Source of the DNA: Pseudomonas sp. LS.1a
Lineage (GTDB): Bacteria; Pseudomonadota; Gammaproteobacteria; Pseudomonadales; Pseudomonadaceae
NCBI RefSeq assembly: GCF_022533585.1
Contig: NZ_CP092827.1
Span: 722,001-786,000, forward strand
Direction: 5' to 3'
DNA: 64,000 nt
In this document: positions 26,510-37,798 of the stretch, one piece after another
Layout of the letters: every line of letters starts with the position of its first letter
How positions within the stretch are numbered: the first letter of the stretch is position 1
Program-made: the position numbers and the translations under genes
Notes under the pieces: model-generated
Database searches by the model: none
Told to the model about the DNA's origin: nothing
Seen by the model: only the letters and a program-made list of their open reading frames with translations

Positions 26510-29500
26510 TCAATGGAACATGAACAAGGTCTCGTTGGCGAACTGCGCCTCGAACTGATTCGCCGGCATCGGCCGCCCGAACAGGTAGCCCTGCACTTCG
26601 TCGCAACCATGTTCGCGCAGGAACTCCAGCTGCTCGTGGGTCTCCACGCCTTCGGCGATCACCGCCAGGTTGAGGCTGTGGGCCATGGCGATGATCGCCC
26701 GGGCAATCTGTGCATCCTGCTCGCCTTCAGGCAGGCCGTCGACGAAGGTGCGGTCGATCTTCAACACGTCGATGGGGAACTGCTTGAGGTAGTTCAGCGA
26801 TGAGTAGCCGGTGCCGAAGTCGTCCACCGCGATGCTCAGGCCGAGGTTTTTCAGGCTGGCGAGAATCTGCAGCGCTTCGTTCACTTCGCGCATCAGGATA
26901 CTTTCGGTCAACTCCAGCTCCAGGCACGCCGGTGGCAGGCCGGTTTCTTCCAGAATGGTGGCGATACGCGTGCCCAGCTGGCCGTCGGAGAACTGCCGCG
27001 CCGAGATATTCACCGACACCTTGGGCACGCGCACCTTGGCCTTGTGCCAGGCCTTGAGCTGGCGGCTGGCCTCGCGCAGCACCCAGTCGCCCACGTCCAC
27101 CACCAGGCCCAGCTCTTCGATCACCGGGATGAAGTCGCCCGGCGGCACCAGGCCGCGGGTCGGGTGGCGCCAGCGCAGCAGGGCTTCGGCGCCGGTCAGG
27201 CGCTTGCCGTCGCCGCTGAACTGCGGCTGGTAGTAGAGGATGAACTCGTTCTGCTCCATGGCATGGCGCAGGTCGCTTTCCAGCTCCAGGCGTTCCAGGG
27301 CACTGGCGTTCATCTCGGCCTGGTAGAACTGGAAGTTGTTCTTGCCGCGTTCCTTGGCATGGTACATGGCGGTGTCGGCGTTTTTCATCAGCTGGCTCAG
27401 CTCGCTGCCATCCTGTGGGCTGAGGGCGATGCCGATACTGGCGGTGACGAAGAACTCGCGGTTTTCCAGCACGAACGGCCGCACCAGGCTGCCAAGAATG
27501 TTCTCGGCCACATGGATGGCGCGGTTGAGTGCCATCTCGCGAGTGGCGCGCGGTTGCAGCAGCAGGGTGAACTCGTCGCCGCCCATGCGCGCCACGGTGT
27601 CGTCGTTATCCACACAGGCCAGCAGGCGCTGGGCCATGTCCTTGAGCATGCGGTCGCCGGCGGCGTGGCCGAGGGAGTCGTTGATCGGCTTGAAGCGGTC
27701 CAGGTCGAGGAACATCAGCACCACCCAGGCCTTTTGTCGCTCGGCCTGCTGCAAGGCGTTGTACAGGCGGTCCTGGAACAACGTGCGGTTGGGCAGGTGG
27801 GTGAGGGCGTCGTAGTAGGCCAGGCGGTGGATGCGCTGTTCGCTGGCCTTGCGCTCGCTGATGTCGGTGAAGAAGCACACGTAGCTGGCCAGGTCGCCTT
27901 CGTCGTCCAGCACCGCGGTGATGCCGACCCAGGCCGGGTAGTGGTCGCCGTCGCGGCGCTTGAGCCACACCTCGCCCTCCCAGCTGCCGCGCTGGTGCAG
28001 CTGCTTGACCACATAGCGCAGGTGGCCCTCCTGCTGTTCGTCGACGGTGAGCAGGCCCGGCAACTGGTCGAGTACCTCGCTGACGGCGTAACCACTGACG
28101 CGGCTGAACGCTTCGTTGGCCTGGACGATATAGCCGGCCGGGTCGGTGATGAGGATCGCCGAGGTGGAGTGCTCGAATACCGTCGCGGCCATGCGCAGGT
28201 CTTTTTCGGCACGCCGTTGCTGGCTGATGTCGCGGCCCACCCCGAGCACGCCTTCGAAGCGCTCCTCATCGTCCCACACCAGTACCAGGCGCAGTTCGAT
28301 GGGGATCTTGCGGCCATCGGCGCGCAGGCAGTCGAACAGGAACAACTGGGTCGGCAGCTGGCTGCGCAGCTGGGCCAGTTGGGCCGGGTCGCTCATGGCC
28401 TTGCTGACGCGCTCCATCAGGCTGTAGATGCCGGTGAGCTGGGCCGGGTTGGCGATGATCGACTGCCAGCCGTTGGCGAAGATCCAGTCGGCCTGGTAGC
28501 CCAGCACGCCCTGCACCGAGGGGCTGACGTAGTTGAGCTTGAGCAGGCTGTCGGTGGAGAAGATCACGTCGCTGATGCTTTCGGCGAGCATGCGGTAGCG
28601 CTGCTCGCTGTCGCGCAGCGACTGGCTGGCCTCGATCTGCACCGTCACGTCCTTGCCCACGCCGATGATGCGCGTCACCAGGCCATCGGCGTCACGGGTC
28701 AGCACTTGTTCGCGGATGTCGTAGCAGCGCCAGCCGCCATCACGGTGGCGGAAGCGCAGCTGGCAGTGCAGCGGTTGGTCATGGCCGCTGTCGCGCTGTT
28801 GCTGGCGCAGTGCCTGGTAGTGCGCCGCGTCCTCGGGGTGCAGCAGCAGTTCCCAGAAGCGGTCGCCCATCTGCGCCAGCTCGGTACGGTCGTAGCCCAG
28901 GGTCTGGCCGAGGTGGCGGTTGCTGAAGATCATCCGCTGGTTGAGCACGTCCTGTACGTACAGCTGGTCGGGCACGGTGCGCACCACGTCCGACCAGAAG
29001 CTTTCGCGCTCCAGCAGCGACAGTTCCACCTGCTTGCGGCTGGTGATGTCGCTGATGCTGAGGATGACCGCCTGGTAATCACGGCGCTGCTGCGGCAGGC
29101 GGGCCATCAGCCACAGGTGCAGCTCGCCACCCAGCGGCGCCGGCAGGCGCACTTCCAGTTCCAGCAGCGGGCGTTGCTCGATCAGCGCGTCGATCAACTG
29201 CATGCCGACGCTGTCGCGGCCATCGCCAGTGCCGTCGATCAGGCGCTGCCAGGCACCTTCGTGGCAGTCGATGTTCAACAACTGGCGGGCCACCTGGTTG
29301 ATCTCGGTGATCTTCAGCTCCAGCAGCAGCGAGCGGCGCAGGGTCGGGTCCAGGGCCAGGCTGTGCTTGAGCGCGGCAGGGTTGCGCAGGTGGTAGCGGT
29401 CGAGTTTGCCGGGCAGGCTGGACAGGTCGAGCACGCACAAGGCCACGCCGGTGCCTTCGAAGATTTCCTGGTAGCGCCGGCGGTCTTCCTGTAGCGCCCG

Positions 29501-30388
29501 TTGGCGGCGGCGCATGTTGATCAGGGCCAGCACCGGCAGCAGGGCGCAGAACAGCACCAGCAGGCATTTGCCGAGCAGCGCCGGCAGCAGCTTCTGCTGG
29601 GCCCGCTTGGCGTCGAACAGGCCGCGCAGCTGCCAGGTACTGTTGTCGATGAAGGCCAGCATCACGCTTTGCAGCGGTTCGTTGCTGGTATCGGCCGGCG
29701 CATGGCTTTGCAGTACCTCGCCGTTGCGGCTGTTTTCCAGCAGCCACAGCGGGTGGCCGGCATCATTCAGGTGAAGGGTGAGGGTGCGGTAGTAGTCCGG
29801 CGACAGGCGTAGCAGCCAGTAGCCGCGGTCCTCTTCGGTGGCCTGACGTAACAACAGGTAGAGGGTGCGGTTGTCGGCCGAATTGGTGAAGAAGTACGGG
29901 CGACCCTGGTTCAACCTGAATAGCTCGTCAAGCAACTGGCGGTCGGGGCTGCCGTCCAGGCTGTCGGCCTGCACCTGCCCGGCAGCGTCCAGCCAGGCCA
30001 TGCTCTGCAGGGCCGGCAGGCGCTTGCGCAGAGTGCCCAGCAGGCTGGGCAGGGCCTTGGGTGGCGGTGCCTTGAGGTAGGGTTGCATCACATTCATGGC
30101 CTGCTGGGCCTTGAACGCCATGTTCAGGCTCAGGTGGTCGGCCTGTTCGGCGGCGGCGTCCAGGCTCTGTTTGCGCAGGTCGGCCTGGGTATGGTTGAAC
30201 TGGGCGAACAATTGCCACAGCAGCAGGCCCAGCAGGATCAGGGCCAGCAGCGCCAGCGCACCCTTGATCGACCCGCGCAGCGAAGCGACGGGCGCCTGTG
30301 GCGCGGAACGCAATGACGACGGATGTGTAAGATTGGTCAAGCGTTGATCCTGCGATTGGGCTGGCGATGGCAGGGATGGATCATGCAC
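26510..30388 (-). CDS. morA: MorA-type membrane diguanylate cyclase/phosphodiesterase
   Basis: A 1292-residue sensor. Transmembrane helices at about 43-65 and 271-293 flank a periplasmic domain. PAS-type domains follow (about 300-840), each in the style of HRDGGWRCYDIREQVL or HYPAWVGITAVLDDEGD. The GGDEF domain keeps its motif (RMGGDEF, near residue 935) and the EAL domain keeps GAEALLRW (near 1067) and DDFGTGYSSL. Both c-di-GMP synthesis and breakdown therefore look possible. It is beside glyA, as MorA is in other pseudomonads, where it controls flagellar timing and biofilm. The ATG at 30388 has no clear ribosome site, so a different start is possible. Confidence 0.9.
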   Translation of the reverse strand: MHDPSLPSPAQSQDQRLTNLTHPSSLRSAPQAPVASLRGSIKGALALLALILLGLLLWQLFAQFNHTQADLRKQSLDAAAEQADHLSLNMAFKAQQAMNVMQPYLKAPPPKALPSLLGTLRKRLPALQSMAWLDAAGQVQADSLDGSPDRQLLDELFRLNQGRPYFFTNSADNRTLYLLLRQATEEDRGYWLLRLSPDYYRTLTLHLNDAGHPLWLLENSRNGEVLQSHAPADTSNEPLQSVMLAFIDNSTWQLRGLFDAKRAQQKLLPALLGKCLLVLFCALLPVLALINMRRRQRALQEDRRRYQEIFEGTGVALCVLDLSSLPGKLDRYHLRNPAALKHSLALDPTLRRSLLLELKITEINQVARQLLNIDCHEGAWQRLIDGTGDGRDSVGMQLIDALIEQRPLLELEVRLPAPLGGELHLWLMARLPQQRRDYQAVILSISDITSRKQVELSLLERESFWSDVVRTVPDQLYVQDVLNQRMIFSNRHLGQTLGYDRTELAQMGDRFWELLLHPEDAAHYQALRQQQRDSGHDQPLHCQLRFRHRDGGWRCYDIREQVLTRDADGLVTRIIGVGKDVTVQIEASQSLRDSEQRYRMLAESISDVIFSTDSLLKLNYVSPSVQGVLGYQADWIFANGWQSIIANPAQLTGIYSLMERVSKAMSDPAQLAQLRSQLPTQLFLFDCLRADGRKIPIELRLVLVWDDEERFEGVLGVGRDISQQRRAEKDLRMAATVFEHSTSAILITDPAGYIVQANEAFSRVSGYAVSEVLDQLPGLLTVDEQQEGHLRYVVKQLHQRGSWEGEVWLKRRDGDHYPAWVGITAVLDDEGDLASYVCFFTDISERKASEQRIHRLAYYDALTHLPNRTLFQDRLYNALQQAERQKAWVVLMFLDLDRFKPINDSLGHAAGDRMLKDMAQRLLACVDNDDTVARMGGDEFTLLLQPRATREMALNRAIHVAENILGSLVRPFVLENREFFVTASIGIALSPQDGSELSQLMKNADTAMYHAKERGKNNFQFYQAEMNASALERLELESDLRHAMEQNEFILYYQPQFSGDGKRLTGAEALLRWRHPTRGLVPPGDFIPVIEELGLVVDVGDWVLREASRQLKAWHKAKVRVPKVSVNISARQFSDGQLGTRIATILEETGLPPACLELELTESILMREVNEALQILASLKNLGLSIAVDDFGTGYSSLNYLKQFPIDVLKIDRTFVDGLPEGEQDAQIARAIIAMAHSLNLAVIAEGVETHEQLEFLREHGCDEVQGYLFGRPMPANQFEAQFANETLFMFH

Positions 30389-30561
30389 GGTATGCGCCGG
30401 TGTCTGGTTGCCAGACCGCGGTGGTGCACTATAAGGCCGGACACCTGAAACGGGCTAGCATGCCTAGGATTATGGCAAAGTGCCAGTCCGCTGGACCGGT
30501 GGTGCCTGCCCGGTGGTTCGGCAAGCCCCTGCAACCTGTGCGAGAATAGCGCCTGCTTCAA

Positions 30562-30993
30562 ATGACAACGCATCGGAGATGTTCGGTTTTGGTTACTCAC
30601 TTTTCCACCAATGGCCTCGATTCCGCCTGTGGGCGCAGCAGTCAGACCCTTGTCAGCACTGCCGTGACCGAGGACGTATCCTGCAAGTCTTGCCAGCGTT
30701 CGCTGAGCAAGCCCGAGGCGGCAGCTGTCGCCAAGAGCAAGAGCCCATCGCTGGCTGAACTGCGCAAGACCGCCAAGGCGGCGGCAGAGCCGGCAGTTGC
30801 CGTGGCCGAGGTCAAGCCGGCGGCCAAGGTCGTCAGCAGTGTGCCTGCGGCCGCCAAACCGGCCAAAGCTGTCGAGCAGCAGCCTGCTCGTAGCGGTGGC
30901 TTCAGCGTGAAGTCCGCCTGGGCCGCGCGCCTGGCCGAGCAGGGCGACCGCTGCCGCTTGCCGCGGGGTACGGCCAAGCAGCGTCACGTCTGA
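30562..30993 (+). CDS. Small protein with a likely zinc site, unknown function
   Basis: A 143-residue protein if it starts at 30562; a TTG at 30589 with GGAG upstream is an alternative and begins just before the conserved part. The N-terminal third has THFSTNGLDSACGR and VSCKSCQRSL, an H-x-C plus CxxC arrangement that looks like a zinc knuckle. The rest is Ala/Lys/Pro-rich and low in complexity, ending in a basic tail. It is divergent from morA and precedes ettA. I believe it is conserved in Pseudomonas but do not know its role. Confidence 0.65.
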   Translation: MTTHRRCSVLVTHFSTNGLDSACGRSSQTLVSTAVTEDVSCKSCQRSLSKPEAAAVAKSKSPSLAELRKTAKAAAEPAVAVAEVKPAAKVVSSVPAAAKPAKAVEQQPARSGGFSVKSAWAARLAEQGDRCRLPRGTAKQRHV

Positions 30994-31017
30994 GCCCTCT
31001 TTGGCTGCTGTGCCGGC

Positions 31018-31110
31018 CCTTTCGCGGCTGAAGCCGCTCCCACAGGGATTATCACTGCCTACGAGCGCTGTGCAGTACCTGTGGGAGCGGCTTCAGCCGC
31101 GAAGAGGCCG
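31018..31110. repeat. REP pair
   Basis: Arms TTCGCGGCTGAAGCCGCTCC and GGAGCGGCTTCAGCCGCGAA are exact complements about 40 bases apart. It lies between the small zinc-site gene and ettA. Confidence 0.88.
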
Positions 31111-31286
31111 GTACAGGCAATAGATTCCCCCCGATCCCATCCCCACCATCCGCCCCTCCTATGCAACGCCGCGCGTTGGCGTAGAATGGTCGACTTTGTT
31201 CAATGACACCCCGTAAATACATCACCCTGGCCAGCGCGCCGGGGCGATCGTCGATGTCTTTACCTATCTGATTAGAGGGCTTGGTT

Positions 31287-32954
31287 TTGGCTCAATACGT
31301 CTACACCATGCATCGGCTGAGCAAGGTCGTGCCGCCGAAGCGGGAAATTCTCAAGAACATTTCCCTGTCGTTCTTCCCGGGCGCCAAGATCGGCGTGCTC
31401 GGCCTGAACGGCGCCGGTAAATCGACCCTGCTGCGGATCATGGCGGGCGTCGACAAGGAATTCGACGGCGAAGCCCGTCCGATGCCCGACATCAACGTTG
31501 GCTACCTGCCGCAGGAACCGCAACTGGACCCGAACAAGTCGGTGCGCGAAGTGGTCGAGGAAGCGGTCAGCGTGATCAAGGACGCCCAGGCGCGCCTGGA
31601 CGAGGTCTACGCGGCCTACGCCGAACCGGATGCCGACTTCGACAAGCTGGCCGCCGAGCAGGCCAAGCTGGAAGCCATCCTGCAGGCCGCCGACGGCCAT
31701 AACCTGGAGCGCCAGCTGGACGTGGCCGCCGACGCCCTGCGCCTGCCGGCCTGGGACGCGCGCATCGAGCACCTGTCCGGTGGCGAGAAGCGCCGCGTGG
31801 CCCTGTGCCGCCTGCTGCTGTCGGCCCCCGACATGCTGCTGCTGGACGAACCGACCAACCACCTGGATGCCGACTCGGTAGCCTGGCTGGAGCGCTTCCT
31901 GCACGACTTCCCGGGCACCGTGGTAGCGATTACCCACGACCGTTACTTCCTCGACAACGTCGCCGGCTGGATCCTGGAACTGGACCGCGGCGCCGGCATC
32001 CCGTACGAAGGCAACTACTCGGGCTGGCTGGAAGCCAAGTCCGAGCGCCTGGCGCAGGAATCCAAGCAGCAGAGCGCCCACGAGAAGGCCATGAAAGAGG
32101 AACTGGAGTGGGTGCGCAAAGGCGCCAAGGCCCGCCAGTCCAAGTCCAAGGCCCGTCTGCAGCGCTTTGAAGAAATGCAGTCGCAGGAATTCCAGAAGCG
32201 CAGCGAAACCAACGAGATCTACATCCCGGCCGGTCCGCGCCTGGGCGACAAGGTCATCGAGTTCAAGAACGTCACCAAGGGCTACGGCGACCGCGTGCTG
32301 ATCGACAACCTGTCGTTCTCCATGCCGAAAGGCGCCATCGTCGGTGTGATCGGTGGTAACGGTGCCGGTAAGTCGACCCTGTTCCGCATGCTGATGGGCA
32401 AGGAGCAGCCGGACTCGGGCAGCATCGAGATCGGTGAAACCGTGCAGCTGGCCTGCGTCGACCAGAGCCGCGAGGACCTGGACGGTGGCAAGACCGTGTT
32501 CCAGCAGGTTTCCGACGGTTCCGACGTGATCCGCATCGGCAACTACGAGATCCCGTCGCGTACCTACGTGGGCCGCTTCAACTTCAAGGGTGGCGACCAG
32601 CAGAAGTTCGTCAAGGACCTGTCCGGTGGTGAGCGTGGCCGCCTGCACCTGGCCCTGACCCTGAAGGAGGGCGGTAACGTCCTGCTGCTCGACGAACCGT
32701 CCAACGACCTCGACGTCGAAACCCTGCGTTCGCTGGAAGAAGCCCTGCTGGACTTCCCGGGCGCGGCAATCGTGATCTCCCACGACCGTTGGTTCCTGGA
32801 CCGTGTGGCTACCCACATCCTGGCGTACGAAGACGACTCGAACGTGGTGTTCTTCGAGGGTAACTACACCGAGTACGAAGCCGACCGCAAGAAGCGCCTG
32901 GGCGATGCTGCTGCCCAGCCGCACCGTGTACGGCACAAGAAGCTGGCCCAGTAA
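31287..32954 (+). CDS. ettA: Energy-dependent translational throttle protein EttA (ABC-F ATPase)
   Basis: A 555-residue ABC-F protein with two ATPase domains: Walker A GLNGAGKST and GGNGAGKST, signatures LSGGEKRRV and LSGGERGRL, and a linker (about 245-300) that enters the ribosomal E site. MAQYVYTMHRLSKVVPPKREILKNISL matches EttA from its first residue, so the TTG at 31287 (GAGGG upstream) is the start; the length equals that of E. coli EttA. It gates the first elongation steps according to the ATP/ADP ratio. It is monocistronic with its own terminator. Confidence 0.95.
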   Translation: MAQYVYTMHRLSKVVPPKREILKNISLSFFPGAKIGVLGLNGAGKSTLLRIMAGVDKEFDGEARPMPDINVGYLPQEPQLDPNKSVREVVEEAVSVIKDAQARLDEVYAAYAEPDADFDKLAAEQAKLEAILQAADGHNLERQLDVAADALRLPAWDARIEHLSGGEKRRVALCRLLLSAPDMLLLDEPTNHLDADSVAWLERFLHDFPGTVVAITHDRYFLDNVAGWILELDRGAGIPYEGNYSGWLEAKSERLAQESKQQSAHEKAMKEELEWVRKGAKARQSKSKARLQRFEEMQSQEFQKRSETNEIYIPAGPRLGDKVIEFKNVTKGYGDRVLIDNLSFSMPKGAIVGVIGGNGAGKSTLFRMLMGKEQPDSGSIEIGETVQLACVDQSREDLDGGKTVFQQVSDGSDVIRIGNYEIPSRTYVGRFNFKGGDQQKFVKDLSGGERGRLHLALTLKEGGNVLLLDEPSNDLDVETLRSLEEALLDFPGAAIVISHDRWFLDRVATHILAYEDDSNVVFFEGNYTEYEADRKKRLGDAAAQPHRVRHKKLAQ

Positions 32955-32975
32955 GCCGGTGTTCTGATGCACAAG

Positions 32976-33003
32976 AATGGGGCCCTATGCGGCCCCATTT
33001 TTG
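32976..33003 (+). terminator. Rho-independent terminator of ettA
   Basis: AATGGGGCC (32976-32984) pairs with GGCCCCATT (32991-32999), followed by a T-run. It lies 22 bases after the ettA stop. Confidence 0.93.
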
Positions 33004-33022
33004 TGCCTGCTGGAAAGCGGCG

Positions 33023-34609
<1,587 letters not shown>

Positions 34610-34622
34610 TCTGAGGCCGTTG

Positions 34623-34724
34623 GGGCCGCTTTGCGGCCCTTTCGCGACACAAGGCCGCTCCCACAGGGAATTGCGTACTCCTGTGGGAGCGGCCTTGTGT
34701 CGCGATGGGCTGCAAAGCAGCCCC
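34623..34724. repeat. REP pair, GCGACACAAGGCC variant
   Basis: Arms TTTCGCGACACAAGGCCGCT and its complement, with extra GGCCGCTTTGCGGCC-type stems at the outside. It lies between the convergent gdhA and Gre-family genes and probably separates their transcripts. Confidence 0.88.
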
Positions 34725-34732
34725 CAGGTCCC

Positions 34733-35230
34733 TCAATCTTCACCAAAAACCTCAACCACTTCGATTACCTGCTCCCCCACCGGCCGCCGCCAGACCACCT
34801 CATCCCCAGGCCCCGCCCCGAGCAAAGCCCGCCCCAGCGGCGACCCCCAATTGATCAACCCCCGCCCGGCATCTGCCTCATCCTCGCCCACCAGCCGCAC
34901 CACATGTTCCTGGTCCTGCGCATCGACAAACCGCACCCGGCTACCAATCTGCACCTTGCTGCGCGACGTCGCTGCCGGCACCACCTGGGCGCTCTGCACC
35001 CGCGCGCTGAAGTAACGCAGGTCCCGTTCGGTATCTGCCAGCCGTTGCTTGTCGCCACGTTCGCCCTGTGCCTGCAGTTCGCCGCGCAGGGCATTCAGCT
35101 CGGCCACGCGTGCCTGCAGCTGGCGCAGGCCACTGGCGGTGACGTAGTTGGGTTGTTCGCTGACCCGTCGCTCAACCGGCTGGTCAGCCTGGGCGGCGGC
35201 CTGGTCTTCGTTGACGAATGCTCGGCTCAT
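34733..35230 (-). CDS. greB: GreA/GreB-family transcription elongation factor
   Basis: A 165-residue protein: an N-terminal coiled-coil region (about 30-90, YVTASGLRQLQARVAELNALRGELQ) and a C-terminal FKBP-like domain (SRVRFVDAQDQEHVVRLVGEDEADAGRGLINWGSPLGRALLGAGPGDEVVW). Such factors rescue backtracked RNA polymerase by stimulating transcript cleavage. The start at 35230 has AAGGAGG at proper spacing. It is a divergent member, with an N-terminal extension of about 28 residues rich in Glu/Ala/Gln before the coil, so the greB name is a family-level call. Confidence 0.8.
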   Translation of the reverse strand: MSRAFVNEDQAAAQADQPVERRVSEQPNYVTASGLRQLQARVAELNALRGELQAQGERGDKQRLADTERDLRYFSARVQSAQVVPAATSRSKVQIGSRVRFVDAQDQEHVVRLVGEDEADAGRGLINWGSPLGRALLGAGPGDEVVWRRPVGEQVIEVVEVFGED

Positions 35231-35297
35231 GCGTGGCCTCCTTGTGCAGGAGACCATCATCGCAGGCCGCCAGTTTCAAGAGATGTCCGTTTACGAC

Positions 35298-35654
35298 TCA
35301 GTTGTGACGATAGGCGCGTGCGGCGTCGCGGTCCTTTTCCTGCTCCCAGTCGCGCTCGCGCTGGTCCCAGAAGCGCTCGTGGTACTGGCGCTGTTCTTCG
35401 CTGTCCTGCATGGCGTGGCACTGGCGAAAGCCGTCGTCCCAGCCGCTTTCGTACTGACGCTCGTGCAGGTAGCGCGGCACGTCCTTGCGAAAGCCGCCAA
35501 CCATCAGCCCGGCTGCCTGGCGGCCGCTGCTGCAGCCGTCCTGGAAGCCATCGGCGTAGGCAGGGGGATAACCCTGGTTGACCATTTGCTCGTGGGTGGT
35601 TTCGCAACCCGACAGCAACAACGCCATGCACACGCCGAACCAGTACCGCGACAT
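35298..35654 (-). CDS. Putative lipoprotein, unknown function
   Basis: A 118-residue protein whose N-terminus MSRYWFGVCMALLLSGC is a lipoprotein signal with a lipobox ending in Cys. The mature part has GYPPAYADGFQDGCSSGRQAAG and YESGWDDGFRQCHAMQ, two similar G(x)DG(F)xxC(x) motifs, then a charged C-terminus rich in Arg/Glu. GGAGGG lies upstream. It would be anchored in the outer or inner membrane. It is a lone gene before the DUF4105 gene. Confidence 0.8.
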   Translation of the reverse strand: MSRYWFGVCMALLLSGCETTHEQMVNQGYPPAYADGFQDGCSSGRQAAGLMVGGFRKDVPRYLHERQYESGWDDGFRQCHAMQDSEEQRQYHERFWDQRERDWEQEKDRDAARAYRHN

Positions 35655-35766
35655 AACCACAAAGCCCTCCGGTTGATACTGGAAAGTCTAGGTGGCGATT
35701 TGTCGGGGAGCCGTCAAAACAGTGTCAAAGAGTTGGTTGGTTCACATTGCTCTGCTGACCTCACTG

Positions 35767-35862
35767 GCCCATTCGCGGGCGCGCCCGCTCCCACAGGGTC
35801 ACCACAGGATTCGAGGCCTGTGCAGTACCTGTGGGAGCGGGCATGCCCGCGAAAGGCCGCAA
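35767..35862. repeat. REP pair with non-matching centres
   Basis: Arms have GGGCGCGCCCG and GGGCATGCCCG centres, so they differ from each other by two bases, unlike most other pairs in the window. It lies just after the DUF4105 gene. Confidence 0.85.
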
Positions 35863-35869
35863 AGCGGCC

Positions 35870-37723
35870 TCAGTAGTGGTACCACTTCAACTCAAGCATC
35901 ACCTCGTTCTGCGCCGTAGCCAGCTGGCTGAACTCCCGCGAAGCACTCAGCCGCACCCCCAGGTTCTGGCTGATCTCCCACTGCTGGTTCAAGCTCACAC
36001 TGCGCCGCACTTCGCCATTGGTGAAATAATCGCCCTTGGCCTCCAGTGTCATGTTGCCCAGCCCGTTGCGCCACAGCAGCCCGCCATTGAAGCCTGCCGC
36101 CGGGGCAATGAACTGGGCAAAATCATTGTGGTGCTCGACCCGCACCGTGCCCAGGGCAAAGCCCAGCAACCCGTCAGCCAGTTGCCAGGTGCCGCCGGCC
36201 CCGCCGTTCACATGGCTCACCAGCACCTCGTCATCATGCTTGCCCGGCACCCGCTCCAGCCCGCCGGCCACCTGCCACGACCAGGGTTTGAGCAGTTCGT
36301 TGCGCGGCGTCAGCGAGCGGATGGTGGCCAGGTCCAGGCGTTGTACCTGCCAGTCGTTACCCTCGTACTGGCGCAGCTTCAGCTGCAGGATCTCGATCTG
36401 CGCCCCCAGCGGGAAGCCATAGGCGTTGTCATTCAGGTCGTGATAGGCCATGCGCAGGCCGTACTCGGCGTAGGCGCGGTCTTCGCGGGTGCCCATGCCC
36501 AGCTGCCAGGTGCGCGAGTCGTGGCCGTCCTCGGGCAGGCCCGGGCGCTCGATCTGCAGGGGCGGCGGTGGGTTGCTGTTGATCGCTCGCAGCAGTTCGA
36601 AGCTGCGCTTGGCCTGCCCAGGGTCGCGCGCCTGGCCATTGGCGCGGTAACGCTCCAGGCGGTACGCGGCATCCTGCACCAGCGCCTGGCGCTCGCGGGG
36701 GAGGGCCTTGAATTCAGGGCTCTGCAGTTGTGCGGTGTCGGCGCTTACCGCCAGCACCTGGCGCTTTTCGCCGTGATCGAGTGGCTCTGCCCGGGCCAGC
36801 AGTTCACGTTCGCGCGAGGGGCGGTACGTCTCGCTGGCGACCATGCCGGACTGTTTCACGGCCTTCACCGTGTCGGTCGGGATGGCGGTCAGCGGGAACT
36901 GCGAGGTCAGGTCCAGGCTCGGCCGGGCCACCTGCAGCAGCTCCAGCAGGCGATACGAGCAGTTTTCGTCGAAGAAGAAGTAGTCGAACTGGATCTGCTT
37001 CAACTCCCACACATGCTCGACCATGCGCCCGGTTTCTTCCGGGGTCAGGTCCAGCTGGTACTCCCACAGGTCGCGGTTTTCCAGGCTGCGGTATTCGGAC
37101 AGTTTTTCCTGGTAGGGCATCAGCGCGAACAGGCCCGGGTAGCCACCCATCAGGCCCTTCCAGGCGTACAGGATGCTGTTGTCGCTGCCTTCGATATAGG
37201 CGCCGAAGTTGATCGCGTAGCTCAGCAACGTGGTGTCGTCGCTGCGGGTATTGGACTGGTCGATGCGCAGCAGGGTGTGGCCGAACATCGATGACGGGCT
37301 GTTCAGGTAGGCCGCCGGGAAGATCAGCGCCGCACTGTGCGGGTCGATCGACTGGTACCAGGTGGCGAACTCCTGGCAGTCCGGTTGCGGCAAATCGCGC
37401 AGGTCGAGCTGTTCGCGCAGCCAGCGGGTGCGCGCCGGGAACACGCACTGGGCGTGCTTGTCGCCGAGGTTGGCCGGGGCGTACAGCGCTTCGACCGTGG
37501 CTTGCAGCTCCTGGTCGGGGTGGTGCGCGCCGTCCTTGGCGAGGAAGAACGCATCATCGTCCACATAGCTGCGCCAGCCGCCCAGCTTGGCGGTTTCGTA
37601 ATGGCCCAGGGCAATCCAGTAAGGGGTGTTGGCCAGTTGCTGGACACGGCCTTGGTCCAGCGCGGGCGCGGCATGAACAGGGGCGCAGGCACAAAGCGCC
37701 AGGGATATGAAGCGTTTGAGCAT
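35870..37723 (-). CDS. DUF4105-domain exported protein
   Basis: A 617-residue protein with a signal peptide (MLKRFISLALCACAPVHAAP). The DUF4105 region (about 100-270) includes LIFPAAYLNSPSSMFGHTLLRID, FGAYIEGSDNSILYAWKGLMGGYPG and a Cys/His-type nucleophile pattern (DENCSYRLLELLQV) that resembles permuted NlpC/P60-like hydrolases. The C-terminal half is rich in aromatic beta-strand patterns and ends in Tyr (LKWYHY), consistent with an outer-membrane barrel. Its role is unknown; envelope location is likely. It follows the DUF3015 gene, with a terminator between them. Confidence 0.85.
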   Translation of the reverse strand: MLKRFISLALCACAPVHAAPALDQGRVQQLANTPYWIALGHYETAKLGGWRSYVDDDAFFLAKDGAHHPDQELQATVEALYAPANLGDKHAQCVFPARTRWLREQLDLRDLPQPDCQEFATWYQSIDPHSAALIFPAAYLNSPSSMFGHTLLRIDQSNTRSDDTTLLSYAINFGAYIEGSDNSILYAWKGLMGGYPGLFALMPYQEKLSEYRSLENRDLWEYQLDLTPEETGRMVEHVWELKQIQFDYFFFDENCSYRLLELLQVARPSLDLTSQFPLTAIPTDTVKAVKQSGMVASETYRPSRERELLARAEPLDHGEKRQVLAVSADTAQLQSPEFKALPRERQALVQDAAYRLERYRANGQARDPGQAKRSFELLRAINSNPPPPLQIERPGLPEDGHDSRTWQLGMGTREDRAYAEYGLRMAYHDLNDNAYGFPLGAQIEILQLKLRQYEGNDWQVQRLDLATIRSLTPRNELLKPWSWQVAGGLERVPGKHDDEVLVSHVNGGAGGTWQLADGLLGFALGTVRVEHHNDFAQFIAPAAGFNGGLLWRNGLGNMTLEAKGDYFTNGEVRRSVSLNQQWEISQNLGVRLSASREFSQLATAQNEVMLELKWYHY

Positions 37724-37749
37724 ATCGGGCAACTACTTCTTGACGATGC

Positions 37750-37792
37750 CGAAAAAAAGGCGAAACCCGCCCCGGAGCCGGGGCGGGAGCAA
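37750..37792 (-). terminator. Terminator after the DUF3015 gene
   Basis: On the minus strand CCCGCCCCGG pairs with CCGGGGCGGG, followed by TTTCGCCTTTTTTT. It lies just after the DUF3015 stop, so the DUF4105 gene needs its own promoter or read-through. Confidence 0.85.
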
Positions 37793-37798
37793 CCGCAC

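Noticed and set aside
27044..29494. 816-residue open frame opposite morA
   Set aside because: Antisense shadow; the real gene has intact GGDEF and EAL motifs.
31272..32972. 566-residue open frame opposite ettA
   Set aside because: Antisense shadow of a highly conserved gene; no domain or ribosome site.
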